Source: Armatimonadota bacterium
GTDB lineage: Bacteria > Armatimonadota > HRBIN16
DNA length: 64,000 nucleotides
Assembly: GCA_026003195.1 (NCBI GenBank)
Contig: BPGU01000003.1
Location: 124,001 to 188,000, forward strand
Direction of reading: 5' to 3'
The notes beneath the pieces are model-generated. The model saw only the letters and a program-made list of their open reading frames with translations, did not search any database and was not told the origin of the DNA. Of the stretch, positions 15,654-25,264 are shown in pieces. The number at the start of each line of letters is the position of its first letter. Within the stretch, counting starts at the first letter, position 1. A program made the translations under genes and the position numbers.

Positions 15654-18600
15654 TTACTCTATCCTGACCTCACCCCAGTGCGCCCAGTCCCAGCCGTAGT
15701 TGCCCAGGGAATCGGTGGCCAGGTACAGCAACACCGTCTGCCCTGCCCACGGCGCGAGGGAGACCTCGAACGGTATCCATCCCTCGCCGGCGTTTACGGT
15801 TCGGTTCCACACTTCCCTGCCGTTTACCTCCACGCTGAAGCGCACGCCATCCGATTTGCCCTCCGCCCCGTCACGGATGCCGGCGCAGCCGCGCAGCGAC
15901 GCACCCTGCTGGGGCAGCCGAAGCAAGAAAGCAAGGAAGGTTTTGCCATTGGGTGGGGGATGGGCAGAGAAGCCCTGTTGACGGACCCCACCGCATACTC
16001 CGGTGTCCACACTGGCGCGCAGGTCATCTACCGGTTCCTGCAGCATGCCGCCCCGCTCCAGCCCTGTGCGAAACCCCATCTGAGTCAGGTCTACCGGTGG
16101 GTTCACTGGTGCGCCCTGTGCGTAGAGCAAGGTGAGTATGGATGTGGTGGCAGGAAGAGTGAGACGGTAGCGATGGGGCGCGACCACTCGCCACGTCACC
16201 GCCGAGCCGTTCACAGATGCCCATGCAGGCAGATGCGGGGAGTAAACCTCCACCGGCATATCTTGTGCCTGATTCGCTACCACGCGCGGTCGGCTCCAAA
16301 AGCTCCAGTCAAAATCGGGCGAGGCGTTCGGACCCGGGTGCGCTTCCAGACGGAGGCGGATGCGTCGCCCACGAAACGCACCTAAATCCAGAGCGATGTG
16401 CTCCGGCGTTTTGCCGCGTACATGCCGAGTTGCCGACACGGAGGTGTTTTGCGCGAAGGCGGTGACGGTAAAGGTTACCCCGTCGCTTTTGTCGGCTGCT
16501 TCGGGCGAGGTGAAGCCCAGCCCGCTGCGGAACTCGCAGAGGCGATCGGCAGGGAGGGTAAGGGTGAACTCCAGCCAGACTCTGCCTCCAGCCTTCGTGC
16601 GCCAGGGAGGGTGCATGAAGATGCCGTCGCTGGAAGGACGCGCCACTGCACCTGTCTCATGTTCCACGAGGTATCCTGGCATCCGCTTGCCCAGTCCCTG
16701 TCTATCCACCACACAGTGGCTCACGTTGCCCCGCTGTTTCCACAGTTCAGCAATCACCACCTCGCGCGGTTCAAAGACGAAGCGCGCCCATTCCCCTTCC
16801 TGCACGCCCGCGGCGGTGACCATCACCGTGTCGGGTAGCGCGTGCAGGTGCAGGGCATCCATCTTCGGTGGTTCCGGCAGCCAGGGGTAGCTGCTCATCG
16901 GGTTCAGCCCCAGTATCTGCCTGCCGTTGTAGGCGAGCCAGCCGGGTATGGAGCCGCCCACCTGCGCCCGCGTCACGCCCTCGATGCGCCGATAGACCGT
17001 TACCCAGCTGGAACCTGTCTGCGCTTCCAGACACACCCCGCTCTTCTCCTGCCGGTAGCGGGCGAGGCGACCATCGGCTGTGCGATAAAGAAAGAGCGTA
17101 CTTTTATCCCACAGGGCAGGGGAGAAATCGGGCAGGGGGCGGTTTGCCTGAAACCACTGCATCTCCTTCCACAGCGTCCGCATCGTCGCGTTGGGCTGCG
17201 ATATCTGCTGTGACCAGGGTCCCGCCAGAGTAGGGAGCACCCCCGTTCGCTCGTACGCGGTGCGCCAGGCGACATAGTAGTCCCACATCACCGGATTGGT
17301 CATGCCCAGGTAGCCGTATAGCATCGTATGCGGGGTCAGCAGCGAAGAACTCACCGGATGCGCCATACGCACGGCATCCATATCCCACTGGGTGTCGGCG
17401 TGGTTGATTCCCCAAACGTGGCGCTGTGCGAAGCTCTCGTAGCGGAAGGAGATTTCGTTCAGCCCCTCGCCGGAGAGTGCCACATCGGGCAGTGCCTCAA
17501 CCAGCTCACGGTGCAGGGCGATGTTTCCTTGCATACTGTTCATGCCGTCTATCAATCCGTTGGCATCGTTGTAAATGCACAGGGTCTGGTCCAAGTGCAG
17601 AGCGTCGGGCTTCAGCTGGCGACACAGCTCCACCATCCTCTGCACGAACAGCCTGCGCCACGCCCTTGCAGCGGGATTGATGTAGGCGAACTTGATGGGC
17701 GGGTCGGCGCGTTGCCAGTCCCAGTACATGGGCTGCTTGCTGAACGGGTCGCGGAAGTGGTACTGCTTCAGATGTTCGTAATCAGGGTTTTCGGGCGTAC
17801 AGCCGAAATAGTTGACGTGCAGCATGATGCGGAATCCCAATCGGCGCGCCGCCTCCATCTGTTCGGCGAAGCCCTCGCGTGGGGTGTAATCGGGGTAGTT
17901 GCGGTCGTAGCCGTCCTTGCGCCAGTCGGGCACGTAGAGAAGAGTCTGGCGCGGGTTTAGCCGCTTCGCCAGAGCCTGCAGCATCTCCTGGTTATCCAGA
18001 CCGGTGATGACCACCGTCTGTATCTCGCGTACCCATGCGGGCTGTGTTTGACGCAAGGCGGCGAGTCCAAACGCTTTTTCCGCCCATTCTCGGTACATTG
18101 CCGCGCCGTGCAGCCAGCTGCCTGCGTAGGGACGGATGCGCCAGCGCACCGATTCCGCCTGTTGCACCTTCTCGAAGGGGGCAGTGCACCATGTTTCGAA
18201 GCCTATCCAGAACTGCCCTTCGCGGTGTTGCACGAAAAGGCGTTTGAATCGTTGCGCGTTGTCTTCGGCATGGATCAGCACCCCACCACGCTTGCCCTGT
18301 ATCAGCACAAACTGCGCTTCCCAGGTCATCGGGTAGTCGAACTGCATTGGCTGGTAATTGCTCTCCTTGCTGAAGCGCAAACCGCTGTAGCCCGGCACCA
18401 GCAGCTCCACCTCATCGGGTACGACCATACCCCATTGCAAGCCCACCAGCCCGGGCGATGCACACTGTGCTTGCTGTGTGACCAGCGCGTCTCCGTTCGG
18501 CAGTGCAGTCAGGCGTGTGTGTAGAGCGTGTGTACCGAGCTGACTGCGCCACCGAAGGGCGATGGTAACCTCCTGCGTTGAGGCTTTTTGTTGTACCTGG

Positions 18601-18824
18601 GCGCGGTCATTCCACAGGTCGCCGCTCTGCTGATGGCGGATGCCCGTCAGGGGCGGTACGCTCTTTACCGCAAAAGTCTCACCCGTCAGGCGGTTGACAA
18701 AGCGGGTGATGACTCCGCTTCGCACCTCCACCAGCATCTGCGGGGTGCTCAGGGTGGAAGGCGCAGCACAGACAAAGCCGGGCAGCATTATCAGCAAGAG
18801 TATTTCGATGCCAACGGTGCGCAT
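15654..18824 (-). CDS. Secreted DUF6259-type glycoside hydrolase-like protein
   Basis: This 1056-aa protein has a signal peptide (LLLIMLPGFVCAAP). An N-terminal beta-sandwich (about 25-250) precedes a TIM-barrel-like centre (about 270-560) with LLYVPDWRKDGYDRNYPDY, GFRIMLHVNYFG, DALHLDQTLCIYND and ALSGEGLNE. The Asp and Glu in the last two are candidate catalytic acids. The C-terminal 350 residues hold two similar beta domains of NPCBM/galactose-binding type (GFTSPEAADKSDGVTF and GIRDGAEGKSDGVRF), likely for sugar binding. The family is close to DUF6259 (GH-like); the substrate is unknown. It is divergent from the rhamnosidase gene with a repeat between them, and AAGAGGT precedes the ATG. Confidence 0.65.
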   Translation of the reverse strand: MRTVGIEILLLIMLPGFVCAAPSTLSTPQMLVEVRSGVITRFVNRLTGETFAVKSVPPLTGIRHQQSGDLWNDRAQVQQKASTQEVTIALRWRSQLGTHALHTRLTALPNGDALVTQQAQCASPGLVGLQWGMVVPDEVELLVPGYSGLRFSKESNYQPMQFDYPMTWEAQFVLIQGKRGGVLIHAEDNAQRFKRLFVQHREGQFWIGFETWCTAPFEKVQQAESVRWRIRPYAGSWLHGAAMYREWAEKAFGLAALRQTQPAWVREIQTVVITGLDNQEMLQALAKRLNPRQTLLYVPDWRKDGYDRNYPDYTPREGFAEQMEAARRLGFRIMLHVNYFGCTPENPDYEHLKQYHFRDPFSKQPMYWDWQRADPPIKFAYINPAARAWRRLFVQRMVELCRQLKPDALHLDQTLCIYNDANGLIDGMNSMQGNIALHRELVEALPDVALSGEGLNEISFRYESFAQRHVWGINHADTQWDMDAVRMAHPVSSSLLTPHTMLYGYLGMTNPVMWDYYVAWRTAYERTGVLPTLAGPWSQQISQPNATMRTLWKEMQWFQANRPLPDFSPALWDKSTLFLYRTADGRLARYRQEKSGVCLEAQTGSSWVTVYRRIEGVTRAQVGGSIPGWLAYNGRQILGLNPMSSYPWLPEPPKMDALHLHALPDTVMVTAAGVQEGEWARFVFEPREVVIAELWKQRGNVSHCVVDRQGLGKRMPGYLVEHETGAVARPSSDGIFMHPPWRTKAGGRVWLEFTLTLPADRLCEFRSGLGFTSPEAADKSDGVTFTVTAFAQNTSVSATRHVRGKTPEHIALDLGAFRGRRIRLRLEAHPGPNASPDFDWSFWSRPRVVANQAQDMPVEVYSPHLPAWASVNGSAVTWRVVAPHRYRLTLPATTSILTLLYAQGAPVNPPVDLTQMGFRTGLERGGMLQEPVDDLRASVDTGVCGGVRQQGFSAHPPPNGKTFLAFLLRLPQQGASLRGCAGIRDGAEGKSDGVRFSVEVNGREVWNRTVNAGEGWIPFEVSLAPWAGQTVLLYLATDSLGNYGWDWAHWGEVRIE

Positions 18825-18850
18825 GATCCGACCTCTTTTCTTTCAGATGT

Positions 18851-18924
18851 TCACCGCAGCGGGCGCGGAGAACGCAGAGAGAATGTTCTGAACCCCTCGG
18901 CGTCCCCTGCGTGCTCCGCGGTGC
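18851..18924. repeat. Dispersed GCAGAG-type intergenic repeat
   Basis: On the minus strand this reads CACCGCGGAGCACGCAGGGG, then GACGCCGAGG, a spacer, and CTCTGCGTTCTCCGCG...GCGGTGA. The ends are partly complementary. It belongs by appearance to the common bacterial repeat built from CTCTGCG/CGCAGAG words. It lies between two divergent genes. Confidence 0.45.
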
Positions 18925-19042
18925 ATTTCGTTACAGACAGCCACCTTCCTGCTTGGGTTTTCACGCGCCCTAGCACAAAAGGAGCCGTGATGCCCAGACG
19001 CGAAATAGGGTTCTCAGACGTTACGGAAAGGGGTATGCAACG

Positions 19043-21826
19043 ATGAACTGGCAGGCGAAATGGATATGGCACCCGGGCGAAGAGGCGCCGCGCAACTTCT
19101 TCTGGGCAGCGCGAAAGAGCTTTGCCCTCCCTGCGCGTTTCGAGAAGGTGACCCTGCACATCACCGCCGATTCCCGCTATTCCGTGTGGATCAACGGCAG
19201 GTACATCGGTCATGGTCCGGTACGCGCCTTCCCGCACCGCTGGCGGTATGATACTTATGACATTACTCCCCATGTCTGCTCGGGCGAGAACGTGGTGGCG
19301 GTGCTGGTGCATCACTTCGGGCATAGCACCTTCCAGTATCTGCAGGCGCGCGGTGGCTTGCTGGCGCAGGTGGAATGTGACGGACAAGTGGTCACCGCTA
19401 CCGACGACACGTGGAAAGGCACCGAGCACCCCGCATACGAGCGACGGATGCCACGCATGGCGTGCCAGCAGGCATGGGCAGAGATGTACGATGCCCGCAA
19501 AGCGCCGGCACACTGGACGCTGGCTGGCTTCGACGACAACGGCTGGCAGAACGCAGTGGTGGTTGGTGAGGTAGGGTGTGCACCGTGGAAAGAGGTGCTT
19601 CCGCGGGATATTCCCTTCCTGACGCAGGAACCCGTGCAGCCGGTGCGTGTGATGCGCATTCAGGCAGTGCGCCCGCCGAAGCAGGTGTGGACGTTTGACC
19701 TCAAGCCGAACTTCCTGCCGGGCGACCTCACCGCCAACCCGCGCGGATTTGTGGGGCTGGTGGCGACGGTGCTCCGTTGCTCTCAACCGATGCAGGTGCG
19801 CCTGCATTCGGTGTTCAACGGTTTCCGTGCGGTGCACATCGGCGGGCAGGAGTACACGCCTCAGCAGGCGGCGGAGGGTATCCCCCTGTCGGCAGGTGAG
19901 CACCTGTTAGTGGCGAACGTGTCGGCTTCCTTCTACCACGAGTGGTTCTTCGGCTTTGTCTTGGACTACGAGCAGGGGGAGCTGCAGCTGCGTTCGCCCC
20001 TGGGTGATCACAGCGACTATCCCTTTGTGAGCGTGGGACCCTTTCCTTCCCAGGAGGATACGCTCTTCGTGTCGGCGTGGCAGGCAAAAAGCCCAGAGCA
20101 AATCGCCAGCCATCCCGCCGTGCAGCCCATCCGCTGGGAGCACACCGCCGCCGCCAACGTGTTCGCGGAGACGGTTTTTGCCAGACCGGTGGACGTACCC
20201 CTGCACGTGGAGCAGCCGTATCACCTGGTCTCCGCAAACCCCGATGATACGGTAATCTATCCCCCCGCGGACGGCGATGTGGAGCTGCTGATAGACTTCG
20301 GCAAGGAGCTGGTGGGGTTCTTCGAGATAGACCTCTGCGCCCTTGAAGGTACGGTGATAGACCTCAACGCCTTCGAGTATATGGAAGACGGGCGCATCCA
20401 GTGGACATACGGACTGCACAACACCTTCCGCTATATCGCGCGGGAGGGCTGGCAGAGCTGGCGGTCGGTGATGCGACGTGGTTTCCGTTACGCAACGCTG
20501 ACCGTGCGCTTCCCACAAGGAGCGAAGGAGCCAGTACGCCTGCGGTCGCTGCGTTGTCATCTGAACACATACCCCTACGCTTATCAGGCGCAGTTCCAGT
20601 GCAGCGATGCCCTGCTCAACGACATCTGGGAGATTTCACGCCATACGGTGCGCCTGTGCAGCGAGGACACCTTTGTAGACTGTCCCTCCTACGAGCAGAC
20701 CTTCTGGGTGGGCGACGCCCGCAACGAGAGCCTGTTCAGCTATACTGCCTTCGGGGATGCTCGTCTGGCGAGAAGATGCCTGCTGCTGGCGGGCGAGTCG
20801 TTGTGGCGGTCACCACTGGTGGAGAGTCAGGTGCCCAGCGGCTGGGAGGACATCCTGACCGCATGGAGCCTGTTATGGACTATCGCCTGCGAGGAGTACT
20901 ATCGCTTCACTGGCGACCGGGCGTTCTTGGAAGAGGTGTACCCCGCCGTGCGCCAGCAGAACCAGAACATCCACGAGCGGTTCATCAACGCGCAGGGCTT
21001 GCTGGAGATAGAGGCGTGGAACATGCTGGACTGGGCGCCGATGGATACACCCCGAACGGGCGTGGTGACGCACCAGAACATGTGGCTGGTGGAGGCATGG
21101 CGTCGCAGCGCGAAGATGGCGCGCATTCTGGGCAAAGATGCTGAGGCGGACCTGTATCTGCGCTGGGCGGAGGAGCTGAAACGGGCGATTCACACGCACC
21201 TGTGGGACGAAGAGAAACAGGCGTATATCGACTGCATCCATGCCGACGGACGGCGCAGCACGGTCATCAGCCAGCAGACACAGACGGTAGCCTACCTGTG
21301 TGACATCGTGCCCGACGACAAGCGCGCCCTGTTCGAGAAGTACCTCACCGACGTGCCCGAAGGCTGGGTGCGCGTGGGTAGTCCCTTCATGATGGCGTTC
21401 ACCATCGAGGCGCTGGAAAAAGCGGGCGATATCGCGCGTATCGTGCAGCTGATACGCCGATGGTGGGGCATGATGGTACACGCAGGAGCCACTTCCTGCT
21501 GGGAGACCTTCCCGGGTTACCTGAGCCAGGAGTGGCCCACACGCAGTCACTGCCACGCCTGGAGCGCAGCACCGGTGTTCGCCCTGCCCTCGTACGTCAT
21601 CGGTGTGCGCCCGCTGGAGCCGGGCTTTGCACGCTTCGAGGTGCGCCCGTTCCTGGGTGACCTGGAGTGGGCGAAGGGTATCGTACCCACGCCTCGTGGT
21701 GAGATACATGTTGCCCTACGCCGCGAAGGGGAGCGGATACTCGCGCAGGTCACCGTACCACCGGGCACGGTTGCGGTGATTGGCGGTCAAGAGTACGCCG
21801 AGGGGAGGCATGAGGTCACGGTGTAG
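19043..21826 (+). CDS. Alpha-L-rhamnosidase (GH78 family)
   Basis: This 927-aa protein shows the GH78 arrangement. N-terminal beta-sandwich domains (AKWIWHPGEEAPRNFFWAAR, VWINGRYIGHGPVRAFPH) lead to a large (alpha/alpha)6 catalytic barrel from about residue 500. The hallmark is DTFVDCPSYEQTFWVGDARN, equivalent to the acidic DCP-x-RE-x-x-G-W-x-GD active-site block, and HCHAWSAAP sits late in the barrel. A C-terminal beta domain (FARFEVRPFLGDL, GEIHVALRREGERI) closes it. The enzyme would release terminal L-rhamnose from glycans or glycosides. No signal peptide is evident, so it may act inside the cell on imported oligosaccharides. The start follows GAAAGGGG. Confidence 0.85.
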   Translation: MNWQAKWIWHPGEEAPRNFFWAARKSFALPARFEKVTLHITADSRYSVWINGRYIGHGPVRAFPHRWRYDTYDITPHVCSGENVVAVLVHHFGHSTFQYLQARGGLLAQVECDGQVVTATDDTWKGTEHPAYERRMPRMACQQAWAEMYDARKAPAHWTLAGFDDNGWQNAVVVGEVGCAPWKEVLPRDIPFLTQEPVQPVRVMRIQAVRPPKQVWTFDLKPNFLPGDLTANPRGFVGLVATVLRCSQPMQVRLHSVFNGFRAVHIGGQEYTPQQAAEGIPLSAGEHLLVANVSASFYHEWFFGFVLDYEQGELQLRSPLGDHSDYPFVSVGPFPSQEDTLFVSAWQAKSPEQIASHPAVQPIRWEHTAAANVFAETVFARPVDVPLHVEQPYHLVSANPDDTVIYPPADGDVELLIDFGKELVGFFEIDLCALEGTVIDLNAFEYMEDGRIQWTYGLHNTFRYIAREGWQSWRSVMRRGFRYATLTVRFPQGAKEPVRLRSLRCHLNTYPYAYQAQFQCSDALLNDIWEISRHTVRLCSEDTFVDCPSYEQTFWVGDARNESLFSYTAFGDARLARRCLLLAGESLWRSPLVESQVPSGWEDILTAWSLLWTIACEEYYRFTGDRAFLEEVYPAVRQQNQNIHERFINAQGLLEIEAWNMLDWAPMDTPRTGVVTHQNMWLVEAWRRSAKMARILGKDAEADLYLRWAEELKRAIHTHLWDEEKQAYIDCIHADGRRSTVISQQTQTVAYLCDIVPDDKRALFEKYLTDVPEGWVRVGSPFMMAFTIEALEKAGDIARIVQLIRRWWGMMVHAGATSCWETFPGYLSQEWPTRSHCHAWSAAPVFALPSYVIGVRPLEPGFARFEVRPFLGDLEWAKGIVPTPRGEIHVALRREGERILAQVTVPPGTVAVIGGQEYAEGRHEVTV

Positions 21827-21831
21827 CCTGT

Positions 21832-21906
21832 ACCTGGAGGGCGAGGTTCCCGCCGAGCCGTTGCGGGAAGTGATGTTCGGCTCACTCGGAGGCTCGCCCT
21901 CCAGGT
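21832..21906. repeat. Dispersed repeat with inverted ends
   Basis: CCTGGAGGGCGAG (from 21834) and CTCGCCCTCCAGG (ending at 21905) are inverted copies flanking an arm that includes GTTCCCGCCGAGCC. Related copies occur near 49328-49352 (opposite orientation, GGAGGGCGAGGCTCC) and 62567-62588 (GGCGAGGTGCCCGCCGAG). Confidence 0.55.
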
Positions 21907-21929
21907 GAAGTTTGTGGAGGAGGTGCAAT

Positions 21930-24900
21930 GTGAACTATCTGACTTGGGCGATTATCATGATGTCTGTCTCGGCAGTGGTATCGGCTGCGCCCACTATCGG
22001 CGTGCTGCAATGGGGCGGGCGGCAAGCGACCGCTTTACAGAACGCCATTCGCCGGGCGGAACCTGGCGTGCAGGTGGTGCTGGTATCGGTGGAGGACTTC
22101 GCAGGCGGACGCCTGCCTCAGGGGGTGTCGCTGCTGGTGGTGCCGGAGGCAGATCGCCTGCCCGCAACGGTTGGCGAACCCCTGCAGAGGTGGGTGCACT
22201 CCCGGAAAGAGGTGCTTTTCATCAGCAATGAGCCGCCGCTGGGCACGTGGCTCTACCGCGCAGGAGAGCGATGGCTGGAGCGGCAACAGGCTCTGCACAT
22301 GAACGGCTCCTGGCGCGCCCTGTGGCAGGGACAACCTGCTGCTGCAAACGCCTGGCGGCGTGCCACCAACGCCCCGGAGATAGATACCTCGTGGTCGGTG
22401 GTAGATACCCCACACGGCAAGGGCTACCGCTTGAGTGTGCCCAGGCTCACCGGCTGGTGTACCTACGACCTGCGCCTCGACCAGCCCTTCCGCCGGGGCG
22501 AGACGCTGATGCGCTTCTGGGCGAAGGGCGATAAGAACACCCGCGCCCTTTCCATCGAATGGCGCGAACGCGATGGCTCGCGCTGGGTGGCGACGGTGCC
22601 GTTGAACGAGGGATGGAAACATTACGCGCTGGAGCCATCGGACTTCCGCTACTGGCGGGATAACCCCTCACAGGGGCGTGGAGGTGCGGGCGACCTTCTG
22701 AAGCCAGAGAACGCGGTGGAACTTTCCATCGGTCTGGCACACAGTTTCGCCTCCTATCCTGCCAATACTCCGCTGGAAGCCACCATTGCCGACATGCAGG
22801 TTGGCAGGCTCTTGCAGGCTCTACCCTCCGTGCCCTCGTTCCGGCTGGAGGGTATCGCTCCGTGGTACAAGTTCTATCGGGACTCGCGCGGGCGCTGGTG
22901 CAGCGTGATGCGCCATCGTGGGGTGGGCATCGGGGGGCAGGCTTCGGGCAGGCGTATCGTGCTGCCCCTGGGCGAGCGGGCGTGCCTGTTCCTCAGTGCG
23001 AAAGGCGACACGGAGGGCAGTGTGTGGGCATGGCTGCCGACCGCCGAGGCGAACACTCCAAGCCTCTCCGCGTTGCTACAGCCGATGCGGCGCGGCTGGC
23101 ATCTGCTCCGAGCGGGCACAGAGCGGTTTGGCATCTGGAAAGAGCAGAAGATAGCATACGGCGCGGAAGTGGTGAACTGGCGAGGCGAACCCGTCACATT
23201 GCGCCTGAATGCTGAACTCTCTGCGCCGGGTAAACCGGGTGTCTCACAGCAGATGTCGGTACGCTTGCAGCCCGGTGAAAGGCAGCGGGTGCTCTTCCCG
23301 GAAGCCGATCTGTCCGAGGGGGAATGGCGCATCCGTATCACTGCGCACGCAACCGACGGCACACGCGATGAGCTGGAGCACCTCTTCCACGTCATCGGCA
23401 AACCGGCGGCAATGCCCCCCATGCGTGTGCGAGGCGGGCAATTCGTGCAGGGCGATAAGCCCTTCTACGCGCACGGCATCAACTTCTGGCCGTTGTGGAT
23501 AGCTGGTCAGGAGCCGGACGAGTACTGGGGACACTGGCTCGGTCCGGAACAGTACGACCCTCACGAGGTAGAACGTGCCCTGCGCATCGCGAAGCAGGTG
23601 GGGTTCAACGTGCTGTCCATCCAGTACACCAGCCTCTCGCACGCGCCGCAGCTGGTGGACTTTTTAGAGCGGGCGCGTCGCCACGGGATGTACATCAACC
23701 TGTTCATCACCGCCGCGCACCCGTTTGGCTTTGACCCGCCCTTGCTGCGCCAGCTGATAGAGGCGGCGCGCATCCCGCAGTGGGATAACATCTTCGCCTA
23801 CGACATCGCGTGGGAGCCTGTGTGGGGCAACCATGCCGAGCGCAAACGGTTTGACTCTGCCTGGCGCGAGTGGATTATCGAGCAGTATGGTTCCATCGAG
23901 AACGCTGAGCGCGATTGGGGCTACAGCCTGCCTCGTGAGGAGGGTGAGGTCACCAACCCCACCGATGAGCAGATACTGAACGATGGCGAATGGCGACGTA
24001 TGGTGGCAGCCTACCGTCGCTTTCAGGACGACTACGTGAACCGCGCCTACTGGCGGGTGGTGCGCTTCATCCGCAGTCTGGATGACCGTCACCTGATAGG
24101 CGTGCGTACGGGATGGGGAGGGAACGGTAACCCGTGGGGGGACTGGCGGATGCCCTACGACCTGCTGGCGGGCGCGCCGTTTCTGGATTTCGTCTCACCA
24201 GAGGGCTATTCGCTGGACCAGAACTGGCAGAACTTCCGCGCGGGAGGATTCATCACCGCCTACGCCCGCTGGGCAGGCAACGGCAAGCCCGTCTTCTGGG
24301 CGGAGTTCGGCGCAACCATCTACCCCAACACCACCGCCGAACGCATCGCCTACCAGCGCAACGTGTACGAATGGATGTATCGCATGATTGAGGAATCGCG
24401 GGCAGACGGTAGCGCAGGCTGGTGGTTCCCCGGAGGCTACCGCACCACCGAGGATAGCGATTACGGCATCATCCATCCCGACGGCACGCTGCGTCCCGCC
24501 GCGCAGGTGGCGCAACGGTGGGCGAGCCGTCTGGCGCAACTGCCCGCCACACCCGATGAGCGTGAGATACACACCATTACCTTTGACCGTGACCTGCATC
24601 CGCGTGGCTTCTCGCAGGTGTGGGCACGCCATCGCGACGAATATCTGAAGGCAGTGGAATCGGGCAAACGGGTGGAACTGCGCACCGAGGGCACTGGCAC
24701 CACTAGCGAGAACGTGCCGCTCGTGGCGGTGGGCAACGTGCCCTGCAACGGCAACAACCCGCCAAAGTACCTGAACGCGCAGATTCTGCGAGTGGAGGCG
24801 GTGAGGGCGGATGGCGGAGCCAGCGAGATAGAGCCTGACCAGCCCCTGCCGCCCGATACCGTGCGCCTGCGCGTGACGGTGATGAACACGGGCGAGGCGA

Positions 24901-25121
24901 CGTGGGTGCCTGCTGGCAGACGGCGCATCGAGCTGGCAACCTCTTGGGGTGAGCACAAAGTGCTGGAGCAGCCTGTGGCACGCTACGAGACGACCGTGGT
25001 GGAGGTGCCATGTGTGGTCGCGCAACTCCGTGCGCCTGAGCAGCCCGCGTCGATACGCCTGCAGCTGGTCACCGAAGAGGGTAAACTCGTGCCCTTTGGG
25101 GAGCGACGCCTCTTGAAATAG
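21930..25121 (+). CDS. Large secreted clan-A glycoside hydrolase-like protein
   Basis: I place the start at GTG 21930, because GGAGGAGGTG lies just upstream and the next residues form a signal peptide (IIMMSVSAVVSAAP); this gives 1063 aa. The N-terminal half contains beta-rich domains. From about residue 500 a (beta/alpha)8 barrel resembles GH5/GH42-type enzymes: FYAHGINFWPLW, then YDIAWEPVWGN with the probable acid/base Glu, FVSPEGYS, and VFWAEFGATIYP with the probable nucleophile Glu. A C-terminal Ig-like domain (LRLRVTVMNTGEATW) ends it. The specificity cannot be read. It follows the rhamnosidase by 103 bases, so the pair may be one operon. Confidence 0.75.
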   Translation: MNYLTWAIIMMSVSAVVSAAPTIGVLQWGGRQATALQNAIRRAEPGVQVVLVSVEDFAGGRLPQGVSLLVVPEADRLPATVGEPLQRWVHSRKEVLFISNEPPLGTWLYRAGERWLERQQALHMNGSWRALWQGQPAAANAWRRATNAPEIDTSWSVVDTPHGKGYRLSVPRLTGWCTYDLRLDQPFRRGETLMRFWAKGDKNTRALSIEWRERDGSRWVATVPLNEGWKHYALEPSDFRYWRDNPSQGRGGAGDLLKPENAVELSIGLAHSFASYPANTPLEATIADMQVGRLLQALPSVPSFRLEGIAPWYKFYRDSRGRWCSVMRHRGVGIGGQASGRRIVLPLGERACLFLSAKGDTEGSVWAWLPTAEANTPSLSALLQPMRRGWHLLRAGTERFGIWKEQKIAYGAEVVNWRGEPVTLRLNAELSAPGKPGVSQQMSVRLQPGERQRVLFPEADLSEGEWRIRITAHATDGTRDELEHLFHVIGKPAAMPPMRVRGGQFVQGDKPFYAHGINFWPLWIAGQEPDEYWGHWLGPEQYDPHEVERALRIAKQVGFNVLSIQYTSLSHAPQLVDFLERARRHGMYINLFITAAHPFGFDPPLLRQLIEAARIPQWDNIFAYDIAWEPVWGNHAERKRFDSAWREWIIEQYGSIENAERDWGYSLPREEGEVTNPTDEQILNDGEWRRMVAAYRRFQDDYVNRAYWRVVRFIRSLDDRHLIGVRTGWGGNGNPWGDWRMPYDLLAGAPFLDFVSPEGYSLDQNWQNFRAGGFITAYARWAGNGKPVFWAEFGATIYPNTTAERIAYQRNVYEWMYRMIEESRADGSAGWWFPGGYRTTEDSDYGIIHPDGTLRPAAQVAQRWASRLAQLPATPDEREIHTITFDRDLHPRGFSQVWARHRDEYLKAVESGKRVELRTEGTGTTSENVPLVAVGNVPCNGNNPPKYLNAQILRVEAVRADGGASEIEPDQPLPPDTVRLRVTVMNTGEATWVPAGRRRIELATSWGEHKVLEQPVARYETTVVEVPCVVAQLRAPEQPASIRLQLVTEEGKLVPFGERRLLK

Positions 25122-25141
25122 TATACAAAATATGGTATAAT
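25113..25141 (+). promoter_or_regulatory. Sigma70-type promoter with structured leader
   Basis: TTGAAA (25113-25118), 17 bases, TATAAT (25136-25141). The leader to the ATG at 25265 holds CCTGTGC (25143-25149) paired with GCACAGG (25172-25178), and GGGGC (25196-25200) paired with GCCCC (25216-25220). The -35 overlaps the end of the preceding glycosidase gene. Confidence 0.65.
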
Positions 25142-25264
25142 TCCTGTGCTATGGCACGTGGTCATGCCCAGGCACAGGTGTGGTTCTCCGGCTGCGGGGC
25201 GTCACCGTGGTGGGTGCCCCGCTGGGGAGGGTTGTTCAGCTTCATGCAGGAGGGAGAAACAACG

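Noticed and set aside
18851-19903. Minus-strand frame opposite the rhamnosidase start
   Set aside because: Includes the dispersed repeat and antisense of GH78; no recognisable domain.
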